Part shown: positions 42,101 through 57,164 of the stretch, piece by piece
Position numbering within the stretch: position 1 is the first letter of the stretch
Layout of the letters: the number at the start of each line of letters is the position of its first letter
Position numbers and translations under genes: made by a program
Assembly (NCBI GenBank): GCA_963170055.1
Contig: CAUJGJ010000115.1
Span: 1-64,000, forward strand
Reading direction: 5' to 3'
Length of the DNA: 64,000 nucleotides
Source: Halisarca cf. caerulea
Lineage: Eukaryota; Porifera; Demospongiae; Chondrillida; Halisarcidae
Notes under the pieces: model-generated
Told to the model about the DNA's origin: nothing
The model's database searches: none
Seen by the model: only the letters and a program-made list of their open reading frames with translations

Positions 42101-43130
42101 CATGAAGATTCTTAATTGCTGCGGGCGTATTTGTGTAGTGTTGGATATGCTGGTGCTAATACCAATATTTGGCACTAGCACCACGCACAATCCAAGTGGA
42201 CACACATGAAGTTTCTGAAGTGCTGTGGGCGTATTTGAGTAGTGTTGGATATGCTGGTGCTAATACCAATATTTGGCACTAGCACCACGCACATTTTCAG
42301 TGGACACACATGAAGTTTCTTAATTGCTGTGGGCGTATTTGTGTAGTGTTGGATATGCTGGTGCTAATACCAATATTTGGCACTAGCACCACGCACATTC
42401 CCAGTGGACACACATGAAGTTTCTGAAGTGCTGTGGGCGCATTTGTGTAGTGTTGGATATGCTGGTGCTAATACCAATATTTGGCACTAGCACCACGCAC
42501 ATTCCCAGTGGACACACATGAAGTTTCTGAAGTGCTGTGGGCGTATTTGTGTAGTGTTGGATATGCTGGTGCTAATACCAATATTTGGCATTAGCACCAC
42601 ATACATTTTCAGTGGACACACATGAAGTTTCTTAATTGCTGTGGGCGTAATTGTGTAGTGTTGGATATGCTGGTGCTAATACCAATATTTGGCACTAGAA
42701 CCACGCACATTCCCAGTGGACACACATGAAGTTTCTTAACTGCTATGGGCGTATGTGTGTAGTGTTTGATATGCTGGTGCTAATACCAATATTTGGCACT
42801 AGCACCACGCACATTCCCAGTGGACACACATGAAGTTTCTGAAGTGCTGTGGGTGTATTTGTGTAGTGTTGGATATGCTGGTGCTAATACCAATATTTGG
42901 CACTAGCACCACGCACATTCCCGGTGGACACACATGAAGTTTCTGAAGTGCTGTGGGCGTATGTGTGTATTGTTGGATATGCTGGTGCTAATACCAATAT
43001 TTGGCCCTAGCACCACATACATTCCCAGTGGATACACATGAAGTTTCTGAAGTGCTGTGGGCGTATTTGTGTAGTGTTGGATATGCTGGTGCTAATACCA
43101 ATATTTGGCACTAGCACCACGCACATTCAC
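39131..43130 (+). repeat. Block H: two copies of a second 19-monomer (1,976-bp) higher-order unit
   Basis: Markers recur 1,976 bp apart: CTATATTCGT at 39,251 and 41,227, GTAATTGTGTAG at 40,671 and 42,647, AAGGTTCTTAAC at about 40,025 and 42,001, and CATTCCCGGTGG near 40,941 and 42,917. The variant content matches block B rather than block E, so the two 19-monomer units arose separately although they have the same length. Confidence 0.88.
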
Positions 43131-46100
43131 AGTGGACACACATGAAGTTTCTGAAGTGCTGCGGGCGCATTTGTGTAGTGTTGGATATGCCGGTGCTAAT
43201 ACCAATATTTGGCACTAGCACCACACACATTCCCAGTGGACACACATGAAGTTTCTGAAGTGCTGTGGGAGTATTTGAGTAGTGTTGGATATGCTGGTGC
43301 TAATACCAATATTTGGCACTAGCACCACGCACATTCCCAGTGGACACACATGAAGTTTCTGAAGTGCTGTGGGCGTATTTGTGTAGTGTTGGATATGCTG
43401 GTGCTAATACCAATATTTGGCACTAGCACCACGCACATTCCCAGTGGACACACATGAAGTTTCTGAAGTGCTGTGGGCGTATTTGTGTAGTGTTGGATAT
43501 GCTGGTGCTAATACCAATATTTGGCACTAGCACCACATACATTCCCAGTGGACACACATGAAGTTTCTTAAGTGCTGTGGGCGCATTTGTGTAGTGTTGG
43601 ATATGCTGGTGCTAATACCAATATTTGGCACTAGCACCACGCACATTCCCAGTGGACACACATGAAGTTTCTTATATGCTGTGGGCGTATTTGTGTAGTG
43701 TTGGATATGCTGGTGCTAATACCAATATTTGGCACTAGCACCACGCACATTCCCAGTGGACACACATGAAGTTTCTTATATGCTGTGGGCGTATTTGTGT
43801 AGTGTTGGATATGCTGGTGCTAATACCAATATTTGGCACTAGCACCACGCACATTCCCAGTGGACACACATGAAGTTTCTTATATGCTGTGGGCGTATTT
43901 GTGTAGTGTTGGATATACTGGTGCTAATACCAATATTTGGCACTAGCACCACGCACATTCCCAGTGGACACACATGAAGTTTCTTATATGCTGTGGGCGT
44001 ATTTGTGTAGTGTTTGATATGCCGGTGCTAATACCAATATTTGGCACTAGAACAACGTACATTAAAAGTGGACACACATGAAGTTTCTTAATTACTATGG
44101 GCGTATTTGTGTAGTGTTGGATATGCTGGTGCTAATACCAATATTTGGCACTAGCACCACGCACATTCCCAGTGGACACACATGAAGTTTCTGAAGTGCT
44201 GTGGGCGCATTTGTATAGTGTTGGATATGCTGGTGCTAATACCAATATTTGGCACTAGCACCACGCATATTCCCAGTGGACACACATGAAGTTTCTTAAT
44301 TGCTGTGGGCGTATTTGTGTAGTGTTGGATATGCTGGTGCTAATACCAATATTTGGCACTAGCACCACGCACATTCCCAGTGGACACACATGAAGTTTCT
44401 GAAGTGCTGTGGGCGTATTTGTGTAGTGTTGGATATGCTGGTGCTAATACCAATATTTGGCACTAGCACCACGCACATTCCCAGTGGACACACATGAAGT
44501 TTCTGAAGTGCTGTGGGCGTATTTGTGTAGTGTTGGATATGCTGGTGCTAATACCAATATTTGGCACTAGCACCACGCACATTCCCAGTGGACACACATG
44601 AAGTTTCTGAAGTGCTGCGGGCGCATTTGTATAGTGTTGGATATGCTGGTGCTAATACCAATATTTGGCACTAGCACCACGCACATTCCCAGTGGACACA
44701 CATGACCTTTCTGAAGTGCTGTGGGCGCATTTGTGTAGTGTTGGATATGCCGGTGCTAATACCAAAATTTGCACTAGCACCACACACATTCCTAGTGGAC
44801 ACACATGAAGTTTCTGAAGTGCTGTGGGCGCATTTGAGTAGTGTTGGATATGCTGGTGCTAATACCAATATTTGGCACTAGAACCACGCACATTCCCAGC
44901 GGACACACATGAAGTTTCTTAATTGCTGTGGGCGTATTTGAGTAGTGTTGGATATGCTGGTGCTAATACCAATATTTGGCACTAGCACCACGCACATTCC
45001 CAGTGGACACACATGAAGTTTCTGAAGTGCTGTGGGCGTATTTGTGTAGTGTTGGATATGCTGGTGCTAATACCAATATTTGGCACTAGCACCACGCACA
45101 TTCCCAGTGGACACACATGAAGTTTCTGAAGTGCTGTGGGCGTATTTGTGTAGTGTTGGATATGCTGGTGCTAATACCAATATTTGGCACTAGCACCACG
45201 CACATTCCCAGTGGACACACATGAAGTTTCTTATATGCTGTGGGCGCATTTGTGTAGTGTTGGATATGCTGGTTCTAATACCAATATTTGGCACTAGCAC
45301 CACGCACATTAAAAGTGGACACACATGAAGTTTCTTATATGCTGTGGGCGTATTTGTGTAGTGTTGGATATGCTGGTGCTAATACCAATATTTGGCACTA
45401 GCACCACGCACATTCCCAGTGGACACACATGAAGATTCTTAATTGCTGAGGGCGTATTTGTGTAGTGTTGGATATGCTGGTGCTAATACCAATATTTAGC
45501 ACTAGCACCACGCACATTCCCAGTGGACACACATGAAGTTTCTGAAGTGCTGTGGGCGTATTTGAGTAGTGTTGGATATGCTGGTGCTAATACCAATATT
45601 TGGCACTAGCACCACGCACATTCCCAGTGGACACACATGAAGTTTCTGAAGTGCTGTGGGCGTATTTGAGTAGTGTTGGATATGCTGGTGCTAATACCAA
45701 TATTTGGCACTAGAACCACGCACATTCCCAGTGGACACACATGAAGTTTCTGAAGTGCTGTGGGCGTATTTGTGTAGTGTTGGATATGCTGGTGCTAATA
45801 CCAATATTTGGCACTAGCACCACATACATTCCCAGTGGACACACATGAAGTTTCTGAAGTGCTGTGGGCGCATTTGTGTAGTGTTGGATATGCTGGTGCT
45901 AATACCAATATTTGGCACTAGCACCACGCACATTCCCAGTGGACACACATGAAGTTTCTTATATGCTGTGGGCGTATTTGTGTAGTGTTGGATATGCTGG
46001 TGCTAATACCAATATTTGGCACTAGCACCACGCACATTCCCAGTGGACACACATGAAGTTTCTGAAGTGCTGTGGGCGTATTTGTGTAGTGTTGGATATG

Positions 46101-49100
46101 CTGGTGCTAATACCAATATTTGGCACTAGCACCACGCACATTCCCAGTGGACACACATGAAGTTTCTGAAGTGCTGTGGGCGCATTTGTGTAGTGTTGGA
46201 TATGCTGGTGCTAATACCAATATTTGGCACTAGCACCACGCACATTCCCAGTGGACACACATGAAGTTTCTTATATGCTATGGGCGTATTTGTGTAGTGT
46301 TGGATATGCTGGTGCTAATACCAATATTTGGCACTAGCACCACGCACATTCCCAGTGGACACACATGAAGTTTCTTAACTTCTATGGGCGTATTTGTGTA
46401 GTGTTGGATATGCTGGTTCTAATACCAATATTTGGCACTAGCACCACGCACATTCCCAGTGGACACACATGAAGTTTCTGAAGTGCTGTGGGCGTATTTG
46501 AGTAGTGTTGGATATGCTGGTGCTAATACCAATATTTGGCACTAGCACCACGCACATTCCCAGTGGACACACATGAAGTTTCTGAAGTGCTGTAAGGGCG
46601 CATTTGTGTAGTGTTGGATATGCTGGTGCTAATACCAATATTTGGCACTAGCACCACGCATATTCCCAGTGGACACACATGAAGTTTCTTAATTGCTGTG
46701 GGCGTATTTGTGTAGTGTTGGATATGCTGGTGCTAATACCAATATTTGGCACTAGCACCACGCACATTCCCAGTGGACACACATGAAGTTTCTGAAGTGC
46801 TGTGGGCGTATTTGAGTAGTGTTGGATATGCTGGTGCTAATACCAATATTTGGCACTAGCACCACGCACATTCCCAGTGGACACACATGAAGTTTCTGAA
46901 GTGCTGTGGGCGTATTTGAGTAGTGTTGGATATGCTGGTGCTAATACCAATATTTGGCACTAGCACCACGCACATTCCCAGTGGACACACATGAAGTTTC
47001 TGAAGTGCTGTGGGCGTATTTGAGTAGTGTTGGATATGCTGGTGCTAATACCAATATTTAGCACTAGCACCACGCACATTCCCAGTGGACACACATGAAG
47101 TTTCTTAACTTCTATGGGCGTATTTGTGTAGTGTTGGATATGCTGGTGCTAATACCAATATTTGGCACTAGCACCACGCACATTCCCAGTGGACACACAT
47201 GAAGTTTCTGAAGTGCTGTAGGCGTATTTGAGTAGTGTTGGATATGCTGGTGCTAATACCAATATTTGGCACTAGCACCACGCACATTCCCAGTGGACAC
47301 ACATGAAGTTTCTGAAGTGCTGTGGGCGTATTTGTGTAGTGTTGGATATGCTGGTGCTAATACCAATATTTGGCACTAGCACCACATACATTCCCAGTGG
47401 ACACACATGAAGTTTCTGAAGTGCTGTGGGCGTATTTGTGTAGTGTTGGATATGCTGGTGCTAATACCAATATTTGGCACTAGCACCACGCACATTCCCA
47501 GTGGACACACATGAAGTTTCTTATATGCTGTGGGCGTATTTGTGTAGTGTTGGATATGCTGGTGCTAATACCAATATTTGGCACTAGCACCACGCACATT
47601 CCCAGTGGACACACATGAAGTTTCTTATATGCTGTGGGCGTATTTGTGTAGTGTTGGATATGCTGGTTCTAATACCAATATTTGGCACTAGCACCACGCA
47701 CATTAAAAGTGGACACACATGAAGTTTCTTATATGCTGTGGGCGTATTTGTGTAGTGTTGGATATGCTGGTGCTAATACCAATATTTGGCACTAGCACCA
47801 CGCACATTCCCAGTGGACACACATGAAGATTCTTAATTGCTGAGGGCGTATTTGTGTAGTGTTGGATATGCTGGTGCTAATACCAATATTTGGCACTAGC
47901 ACCACGCACATTCCCAGTGGACACACATGAAGTTTCTGAAGTGCTGTGGGCGTATTTGAGTAGTGTTGGATATGCTGGTGCTAATACCAATATTTGGCAC
48001 TAGCACCACGCACATTCCCAGTGGACACACATGAAGTTTCTGAAGTGCTGTGGGCGTATTTGAGTAGTGTTGGATATGCTGGTGCTAATACCAATATTTG
48101 GCACTAGCACCACGCACATTCCCAGTGGACACACATGAAGTTTCTTAAGTGCTGTGGGCGTATTTGTGTAGTGTTGGATATGCTGGTGCTAATACCAATA
48201 TTTGGCACTAGCACCACATACATTCCCAGTGGACACACATGAAGTTTCTGAAGTGCTGTGGGCGCATTTGTGTAGTGTTGGATATGCTGGTGCTAATACC
48301 AATATTTGGCACTAGCACAACGCACATTCCCAGTGGACACACATGAAGTTTCTTATATGCTGTGGGCGTATTTGTGTAGTGTTGGATATGCTGGTGCTAA
48401 TACCAATATTTGGCACTAGCACCACGCACATTCCCAGTGGACACACATGAAGTTTCTTATATGCTGTGGGCGTATTTGTGTAGTGTTGGATATGCTGGTG
48501 CTAATACCAATATTTGGCACTAGCACCACGCACATTCCCAGTGGACACACATGAAGTTTCTGAAGTGCTGTGGGCGTATTTGTGTAGTGTTGGATATGCT
48601 GGTGCTAATACCAATATTTGGCACTAGCACCACGCACATTCCCAGTGGACACACATGAAGTTTCTGAAGAGCTGTGGGCGCATTTGTGTAGTGTTGGATA
48701 TGCTGGTGCTAATACCAATATTTGGCACTAGCACCACGCACATTCCCAGTGGACACACATGAAGTTTCTTATATGCTATGGGCGTATTTGTGTAGTGTTG
48801 GATATGCTGGTGCTAATACCAATATTTGGCACTAGCACCACGCACATTCCCAGTGGACACACATGAAGTTTCTTAACTTCTATGGGCGTATTTGTGTAGT
48901 GTTGGATATGCTGGTTCTAATACCAATATTTGGCACTAGCACCACGCACATTCCCAGTGGACACACATGAAGTTTCTGAAGTGCTGTGGGCGTATTTGAG
49001 TAGTGTTGGATATGCTGGTGCTAATACCAATATTTGGCACTAGCACCACGCACATTCCCAGTGGACACACATGAAGTTTCTGAAGTGCTGTGGGCGCATT

Positions 49101-52100
49101 TGTGTAGTGTTGGATATGCTGGTGCTAATACCAATATTTGGCACTAGCACCACGCACATTAAAAGTGGACACACATGAAGTTTCTTATATGCTGTGGGCG
49201 TATTTGTGTAGTGTTGGATATGCTGGTGCTAATACCAATATTTGGCACTAGCACCACGCACATTCCCAGTGGACACACATGAAGATTCTTAATTGCTGAG
49301 GGCGTATTTGTGTAGTGTTGGATATGCTGGTGCTAATACCAATATTTGGCACTAGCACCACGCACATTCCCAGTGGACACACATGAAGTTTCTGAAGTGC
49401 TGTGGGCGTATTTGAGTAGTGTTGGATATGCTGGTGCTAATACCAATATTTAGCACTAGCACCACGCACATTCCCAGTGGACACACATGAAGTTTCTTAA
49501 CTTCTATGGGCGTATTTGTGTAGTGTTGGATATGCTGGTGCTAATACCAATATTTGGCACTAGCACCACGCACATTCCCAGTGGACACACATGAAGTTTC
49601 TGAAGTGCTGTAGGCGTATTTGAGTAGTGTTGGATATGCTGGTGCTAATACCAATATTTGGCACTAGCACCACGCACATTCCCAGTGGACACACATGAAG
49701 TTTCTGAAGTGCTGTGGGCGTATTTGTGTAGTGTTGGATATGCTGGTGCTAATACCAATATTTGGCACTAGCACCACATACATTCCCAGTGGACACACAT
49801 GAAGTTTCTGAAGTGCTGTGGGCGCATTTGTGTAGTGTTGGATATGCTGGTGCTAATACCAATATTTGGCACTAGCACCACGCACATTCCCAGTGGACAC
49901 ACATGAAGTTTCTTATATGCTGTGGGCGTATTTGTGTAGTGTTGGATATGCTGGTGCTAATACCAATATTTGGCACTAGCACCACGCACATTCCCAGTGT
50001 ACACACATGAAGTTTCTTATATGCTGTGGGCGTATTTGTGTAGTGTTGGATATGCTGGTGCTAATACCAATATTTGGCACTAGCACCACGCACATTCCCA
50101 GTGGACACACATGAAGTTTCTGAAGTGCTGTGGGCGTATTTGTGTAGTGTTGGATATGCTGGTGCTAATACCAATATTTGGCACTAGCACCACGCACATT
50201 CCCAGTGGACACACATGAAGTTTCTGAAGTGCTGTGGGCGCATTTGTGTAGTGTTGGATATGCTGGTGCTAATACCAATATTTGGCACTAGCACCACGCA
50301 CATTCCCAGTGGACACACATGAAGTTTCTTATATGCTGTGGGCGTATTTGTGTAGTGTTGGATATGCTGGTGCTAATACCAATATTTGGCACTAGCACCA
50401 CGCACATTGCCAGTGGACACACATGAAGTTTCTTAACTTCTATGGGCGTATTTATGTAGTGTTGGATATGCTGGTGCTAATACCAATATTTGGCACTAGC
50501 ACCACGCACATTCCCAGTGGACACACATGAAGTTTCTGAAGTGCTGTGGGCGTATTTGAGTAGTGTTGGATATGCTGGTGCTAATACCAATATTTGGCAC
50601 TAGCACCACGCACATTCCCAGTGGACACACATGAAGTTTCTGAAGTGCTGTGGGCGTATTTGTGTAGTGTTGGATATGCTGGTGCTAATACCAATATTTG
50701 GCACTAGCACCACGCACATTCCCATTGGACACACATGAAGTTTCTGAAGTGCTGTGGGCGTATTTGTGTAGTGTTGGATATGCTGGTGCTAATACCAATA
50801 TTTGGCACTAGCACCACGCACATTCCCAGTGGACACACATGAAGTTTCTGAAGTGCTGTGGGCGTATTTGAGTAGTGTTGGATATGCTGGTGCTAATACC
50901 AATATTTGGCACTAGCACCACGCACATTCCCAGTGGACACACATGAAGTTTCTGAAGTGCTGTGGGCGTATTTGTGTAGTGTTGGATATGCTGGTGCTAA
51001 TACCAATATTTGGCACTAGCACCACGCACATTCCCAGTGGACACACATGAAGTTTCTGAAGTGCTGTGGGCGTATTTGTGTAGTGTTGGATATGCTGGTG
51101 CTAATACCAATATTTGGCACTAGCACCACGCACATTCCCAGTGGACACACATGAAGTTTCTGAAGTGCTGTGGGCGCATTTGTGTAGTGTTGGATATGCT
51201 GGTGCTAATACCAATATTTGGCACTAGCACCACGCACATTCCCAGTGGACACACATGAAGTTTCTTAACTTCTATGGGCGTATTTGTGTAGTGTTGGATA
51301 TGCTGGTGCTAATACCAATATTTGGCACTAGCACCACGCATATTCCCAGTGGACACACATGAAGTTTCTTAATTGCTGTGGGCGTATTTGTGTAGTGTTG
51401 GATATGCTGGTGCTAATACCAATATTTGGCACTAGCACCACGCACATTAAAAGTGGACACACATGAAGTTTCTTATATGCTGTGGGCGTATTTGTGTAGT
51501 GTTGGATATGCTGGTGCTAATACCAATATTTGGCACTAGCACCACGCACATTCCCAGTGGACACACATGAAGATTCTTAATTGCTGAGGGCGTATTTGTG
51601 TAGTGTTGGATATGCTGGTGCTAATACCAATATTTGGCACTAGCACCACGCACATTCCCAGTGGACACACATGAAGTTTCTGAAGTGCTGTGGGCGTATT
51701 TGTGTAGTGTTGGATATGCTGGTGCTAATACCAATATTTGGCACTAGCACCACGCACATTCCCAGTGGACACACATGACCTTTCTGAAGTGCTGTGGGCG
51801 CATTTGTGTAGTGTTGGATATGCTGGTGCTAATACCAATATTTGGCACTAGCACCACGCACATTCCCAGTGGACACACATGAAGTTTCTGAAGTGCTGTG
51901 GGCGTATTTGAGTAGTGTTGGATATGCTGGTGCTAATACCAATATTTGGCACTAGCACCACGCACATTCCCAGTGGACACACATGAAGTTTCTGAAGTGC
52001 TGTGGGCGTATTTGTGTAGTGTTGGATATGCTGGTGCTAATACCAATATTTGGCACTAGCACCACATACATTCCCAGTGGACACACATGAAGTTTCTGAA

Positions 52101-52380
52101 GTGCTGTGGGCGTATTTGTGTAGTGTTGGATATGCTGGTGCTAATACCAATATTTGGCACTAGCACCACGCACATTCCCAGTGGACACACATGAAGTTTC
52201 TTATATGCTGTGGGCGTATTTGTGTAGTGTTGGATATGCTGGTGCTAATACCAATATTTGGCACTAGCACCACGCACATTCCCAGTGGACACACATGAAG
52301 TTTCTTATATGCTGTGGGCGTATTTGTGTAGTGTTGGATATGCTGGTGCTAATACCAATATTTGGCACTAGCACCACGCA

Positions 52381-53420
52381 CATTCCCAGGGGACACACAT
52401 GAAGTTTCTGAAGAGCTGTGTGTGTATTTGTGTAGTGTTGGATATGCTGGTGCTAATACCAATATTTGGCACTAGCACCACGCACATTCCCAGTGGACAC
52501 ACATGAAGTTTCTGAAGTGCTGTGGGCGTATTTGTGTAGTGTTGGATATGCTGGTGCTAATACCAATATTTGGCACTAGCACCACGCACATTCCCAGTGG
52601 ACACACATGAAGTTTCTGAAGTGCTGTGGGCGCATTTGTGTAGTGTTGGATATGCTGGTGCTAATACCAATATTTGGCACTAGCACCACGCACATTCCCA
52701 GTGGACACACATGAAGTTTCTTATATGCTGTGGGCGCATTTGTGTAGTGTTGGATATGCTGGTGCTAATACCAATATTTGGCACTAGCACCACGCACATT
52801 CCCAGTGGACACACATGAAGTTTCTTATATGCTGTGGGCGTATTTGTGTAGTGTTGGATATGCTGGTGCTAATACCAATATTTGGCACTAGCACCACGCA
52901 CATTCCCAGGGGACACACATGAAGTTTCTGAAGAGCTGTGTGTGTATTTGTGTAGTGTTGGATATGCTGGTGCTAATACCAATATTTGGCACTAGCACCA
53001 CGCACATTCCCAGTGGACACACATGAAGTTTCTGAAGTGCTGTGGGCGTATTTGTGTAGTGTTGGATATGCTGGTGCTAATACCAATATTTGGCACTAGC
53101 ACCACGCACATTCCCAGTGGACACACATGAAGTTTCTGAAGTGCTGTGGGCGTATTTGTGTAGTGTTGGATATGCTGGTGCTAATACCAATATTTGGCAC
53201 TAGCACCACGCACATTCCCAGTGGACACACATGAAGTTTCTGAAGTGCTGTGGGCGTATTTGTGTAGTGTTGGATATGCTGGTGCTAATACCAATATTTG
53301 GCACTAGCACCACGCACATTCCCAGTGGACACACATGAAGTTTCTGAAGTGCTGTGGGCGTATTTGTGTAGTGTTGGATATGCTGGTGCTAATACCAATA
53401 TTTGGCACTAGCACCACGCA
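52381..53420 (+). repeat. Five-monomer (520-bp) local duplication
   Basis: The unusual monomer CCCAGGGG...GAAGAGCTGTGTGTG occurs at 52,381 and again at 52,901, exactly 520 bp (5 monomers) apart, followed by matching monomers. It is a small recent unequal-exchange event within block I. Confidence 0.75.
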
Positions 53421-56400
53421 CATTCCCAGTGGACACACATGAAGTTTCTGAAGTGCTGTGGGCGCATTTGTGTAGTGTTGGATATGCTGGTGCTAATACC
53501 AATATTTGGCACTAGCACCACGCACATTCCCAGTGGACACACATGAAGTTTCTTATATGCTGTGGGCGCATTTGTGTAGTGTTGGATATGCTGGTGCTAA
53601 TACCAATATTTGGCACTAGCACCACGCACATTCCCATTGGACACACATGAAGTTTCTTAATTGCTGTGGGCGTATTTGTGTAGTGTTAGATATGCTGGTG
53701 CTAATACCAATATTTGGCACTAGCACCACGCACATTCCCAGTGGACACACATGAAGTTTCTGAAGTGCTGTGGGCGTATTTGTGTAGTGTTGGATATGCT
53801 GGTGCTAATACCAATATTTGGCACTAGCACCACGCACATTCCCAGTGGACACACATGAAGTTTCTTATATGCTGTGGGCGTATTTGTGTAGTGTTGGATA
53901 TGCTGGTGCTAATACCAATATTTGGCACTAGCACCACGCACATTCCCAGTGGACACACATGAAGTTTCTGAAGTGCTGCGGGCGTATTTGTGTAGTGTTG
54001 GATATGCTGGTGCTAATACCAATATTTGGCACTAGCACCACGCACATTCCCAGTGGACACACATGAAGTTTCTGAAGTGCTGTGGGCGTATTTGTGTAGT
54101 GTTGGATATGCTGGTGCTAATACCAATATTTGGCACTAGCACCACGCACATTCCCAGTGGACACACATGAAGTTTCTTATATGCTGTGGGCGTATTTGTG
54201 TAGTGTTGGATATGCCGGTGCTAATACCAATATTTGGCACTAGAACAACGTACATTAAAAGTGGACACACATGAAGTTTCTTAATTACTATGGGCGTATT
54301 TGTGTAGTGTTGGATATGCTGGTGCTAATACCAATATTTGGCACTAGCACCACGCACATTCCCAGTGGACACACATGAAGTTTCTGAAGTGCTGTGGGCG
54401 CATTTGTGTAGTGTTGGATATGCTGGTGCTAATACCAATATTTGGCACTAGCACCACGCATATTCCCAGTGGACACACATGAAGTTTCTTAATTGCTGTG
54501 GGCGTATTTGTGTAGTGTTGGATATGCTGGTGCTAATACCAATATTTGGCACTAGCACCACGCACATTCCCAGTGGACACACATGAAGTTTCTGAAGTGC
54601 TGTGGGCGTATTTGAGTAGTGTTGGATATGCTGGTGCTAATACCAATATTTGGCACTAGCACCACGCACATTCCCAGTGGACACACATGAAGTTTCTGAA
54701 GTGCTGTGGGCGTATTTGTGTAGTGTTGGATATGCTGGTGCTAATACCAATATTTGGCACTAGCACCACGCACATTCCCAGTGGACACACATGAAGTTTC
54801 TGAAGTGCTGCGGGCGCATTTGTATAGTGTTGGATATGCTGGTGCTAATACCAATATTTGGCACTAGCACCACGCACATTCCCAGTGGACACACATGACC
54901 TTTCTGAAGTGCTGTGGGCGCATTTGTGTAGTGTTGGATATGCCGGTGCTAATACCAAAATTTGCACTAGCACCACACACATTCCCAGTGGACACACATG
55001 AAGTTTCTGAAGTGCTGTGGGCGTATTTGAGTAGTGTTGGATATGCTGGTGCTAATACCAATATTTGGCACTAGCACCACGCACATTCCCAGCGGACACA
55101 CATGAAGTTTCTTAATTGCTGTGGGCGTATTTGTGTAGTGTTGGATATGCTGGTTCTAATACCAATATTTGGCATTAGCACCACGCACATTAAAAGTGGA
55201 CACACATGAAGTTTCTTATATGCTGTGGGCGTATTTGTGTAGTGTTGGATATGCTGGTGCTAATACCAATATTTGGCACTAGCACCACGCACATTCCAAG
55301 TGGACACACATGAAGATTCTTAATTGCTGAGGGCGTATTTGTGTAGTGTTGGATATGCTGGTGCTAATACCAATATTTGGCACTAGCACCACGCACATTC
55401 CCAGTGGACACACATGAAGTTTCTGAAGTGCTTTGGGCGTATTTGAATAGTGTTGGATATGCTGGTGCTAATACCAATATTTGGCACTAGCACCACGCAC
55501 ATTCCCAGTGGACACACATGAAGTTTCTGAAGTGCTGTGGGCGTATTTGAGTAGTGTTGGATATGCAGGTGCTAATACCAATATTTGGCACTAGCACCAC
55601 GCACATTCCCAGTGGACACACATGAAGTTTCTGAAGTGCTGTGGGCGTATTTGTGTAGTGTTGGATATGCTGGTGCTAATACCAATATTTGGCACTAGCA
55701 CCACATACATTCCCAGTGGACACACATGAAGTTTCTGAAGTGCTGTGGGCGCATTTGTGTAGTGTTGGATATGCTGGTGCTAATACCAATATTTGGCACT
55801 AGCACCACGCACATTCCCAGTGGACACACATGAAGTTTCTTATATGCTGTGGGCGTATTTGTGTAGTGTTGGATATGCTGGTGCTAATACCAATATTTGG
55901 CACTAGCACCACGCACATTCCCAGTGGACACACATGAAGTTTCTTATATGCTGTGGGCGTATTTGTGTAGTGTTGGATATGCTGGTGCTAATACCAATAT
56001 TTGGCACTAGCACCACGCACATTCCCAGTGGACACACATGAAGTTTCTGAAGTGCTGTGGGCGTATTTGTGTAGTGTTGGATATGCTGGTGGTAATACCA
56101 ATATTTGGCACTAGCACCACGCACATTCCCAGTGGACACACATGAAGTTTCTGAAGTGCTGTGGGCGCATTTGTGTAGTGTTGGATATGCTGGTGCTAAT
56201 ACCAATATTTGGCACTAGCACCACGCACATTCCCAGTGGACACACATGAAGTTTCTTATATGCTATGGGCGTATTTGTGTAGTGTTGGATATGCTGGTGC
56301 TAATACCAATATTTGGCACTAGCACCACGCACATTCCCAGTGGACACACATGAAGTTTCTTAACTTCTATGGGCGTATTTGTGTAGTGTTGGATATGCTG

Positions 56401-56956
56401 GTTCTAATACCAATATTTGGCACTAGCACCACGCACATTCCCAGTGGACACACATGAAGTTTCTGAAGTGCTGTGGGCGTATTTGAGTAGTGTTGGATAT
56501 GCTGGTGCTAATACCAATATTTGGCACTAGCACCACGCACATTCCCAGTGGACACACATGAAGTTTCTTAACTTCTATGGGCGTATTTGTGTAGTGTTGG
56601 ATAATGCTGGTGCTAATACCAATATTTGGCACTAGCACCACGCACATTCCCAGTGGACACACATGAAGTTTCTTAATTGCGGTGGGCGTATTTGTGTAGT
56701 TTTGGATATGCTGGTGCTAATACCAATATTTGGCACTAGCACCACGCACATTCCCAGTGGACACACATGAAGTTTCTGAAGTGCTGTGGGCGTATTTGAG
56801 TAGTGTTGGATATGCTGGTGCTAATACCAATATTTGGCACTAGCACCACGCACATTCCCAGTGGACACACATGAAGTTTCTGAAGTGCTGTGGGCGCATT
56901 TGTGTAGTGTTGGATATGCTGGTGCTAATACCAATATTTGGCACTAGCACCACGCA

Positions 56957-57164
56957 CATTCCCATTGGACACACATGAAGTTTCTTAATTGCTGTGGGCG
57001 TATTTGTGTAGTGTTAGATATGCTGGTGCTAATACCAATATTTGGCACTAGCACCACGCACATTCCCATTGGACACACATGAAGTTTCTTAATTGCTGTG
57101 GGCGTATTTGTGTAGTGTTAGATATGCTGGTGCTAATACCAATATTTGGCACTAGCACCACGCA
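56957..57164 (+). repeat. Adjacent duplication of one marked monomer
   Basis: The monomer type TTCCCATTGG...CTTAATTGCTG...GTTAGATATG, which is single at 24.4, 29.8 and 53.6 kb, occurs twice in a row here (GTTAGATAT near 56,994 and 57,118). This is a one-monomer duplication. Confidence 0.7.
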
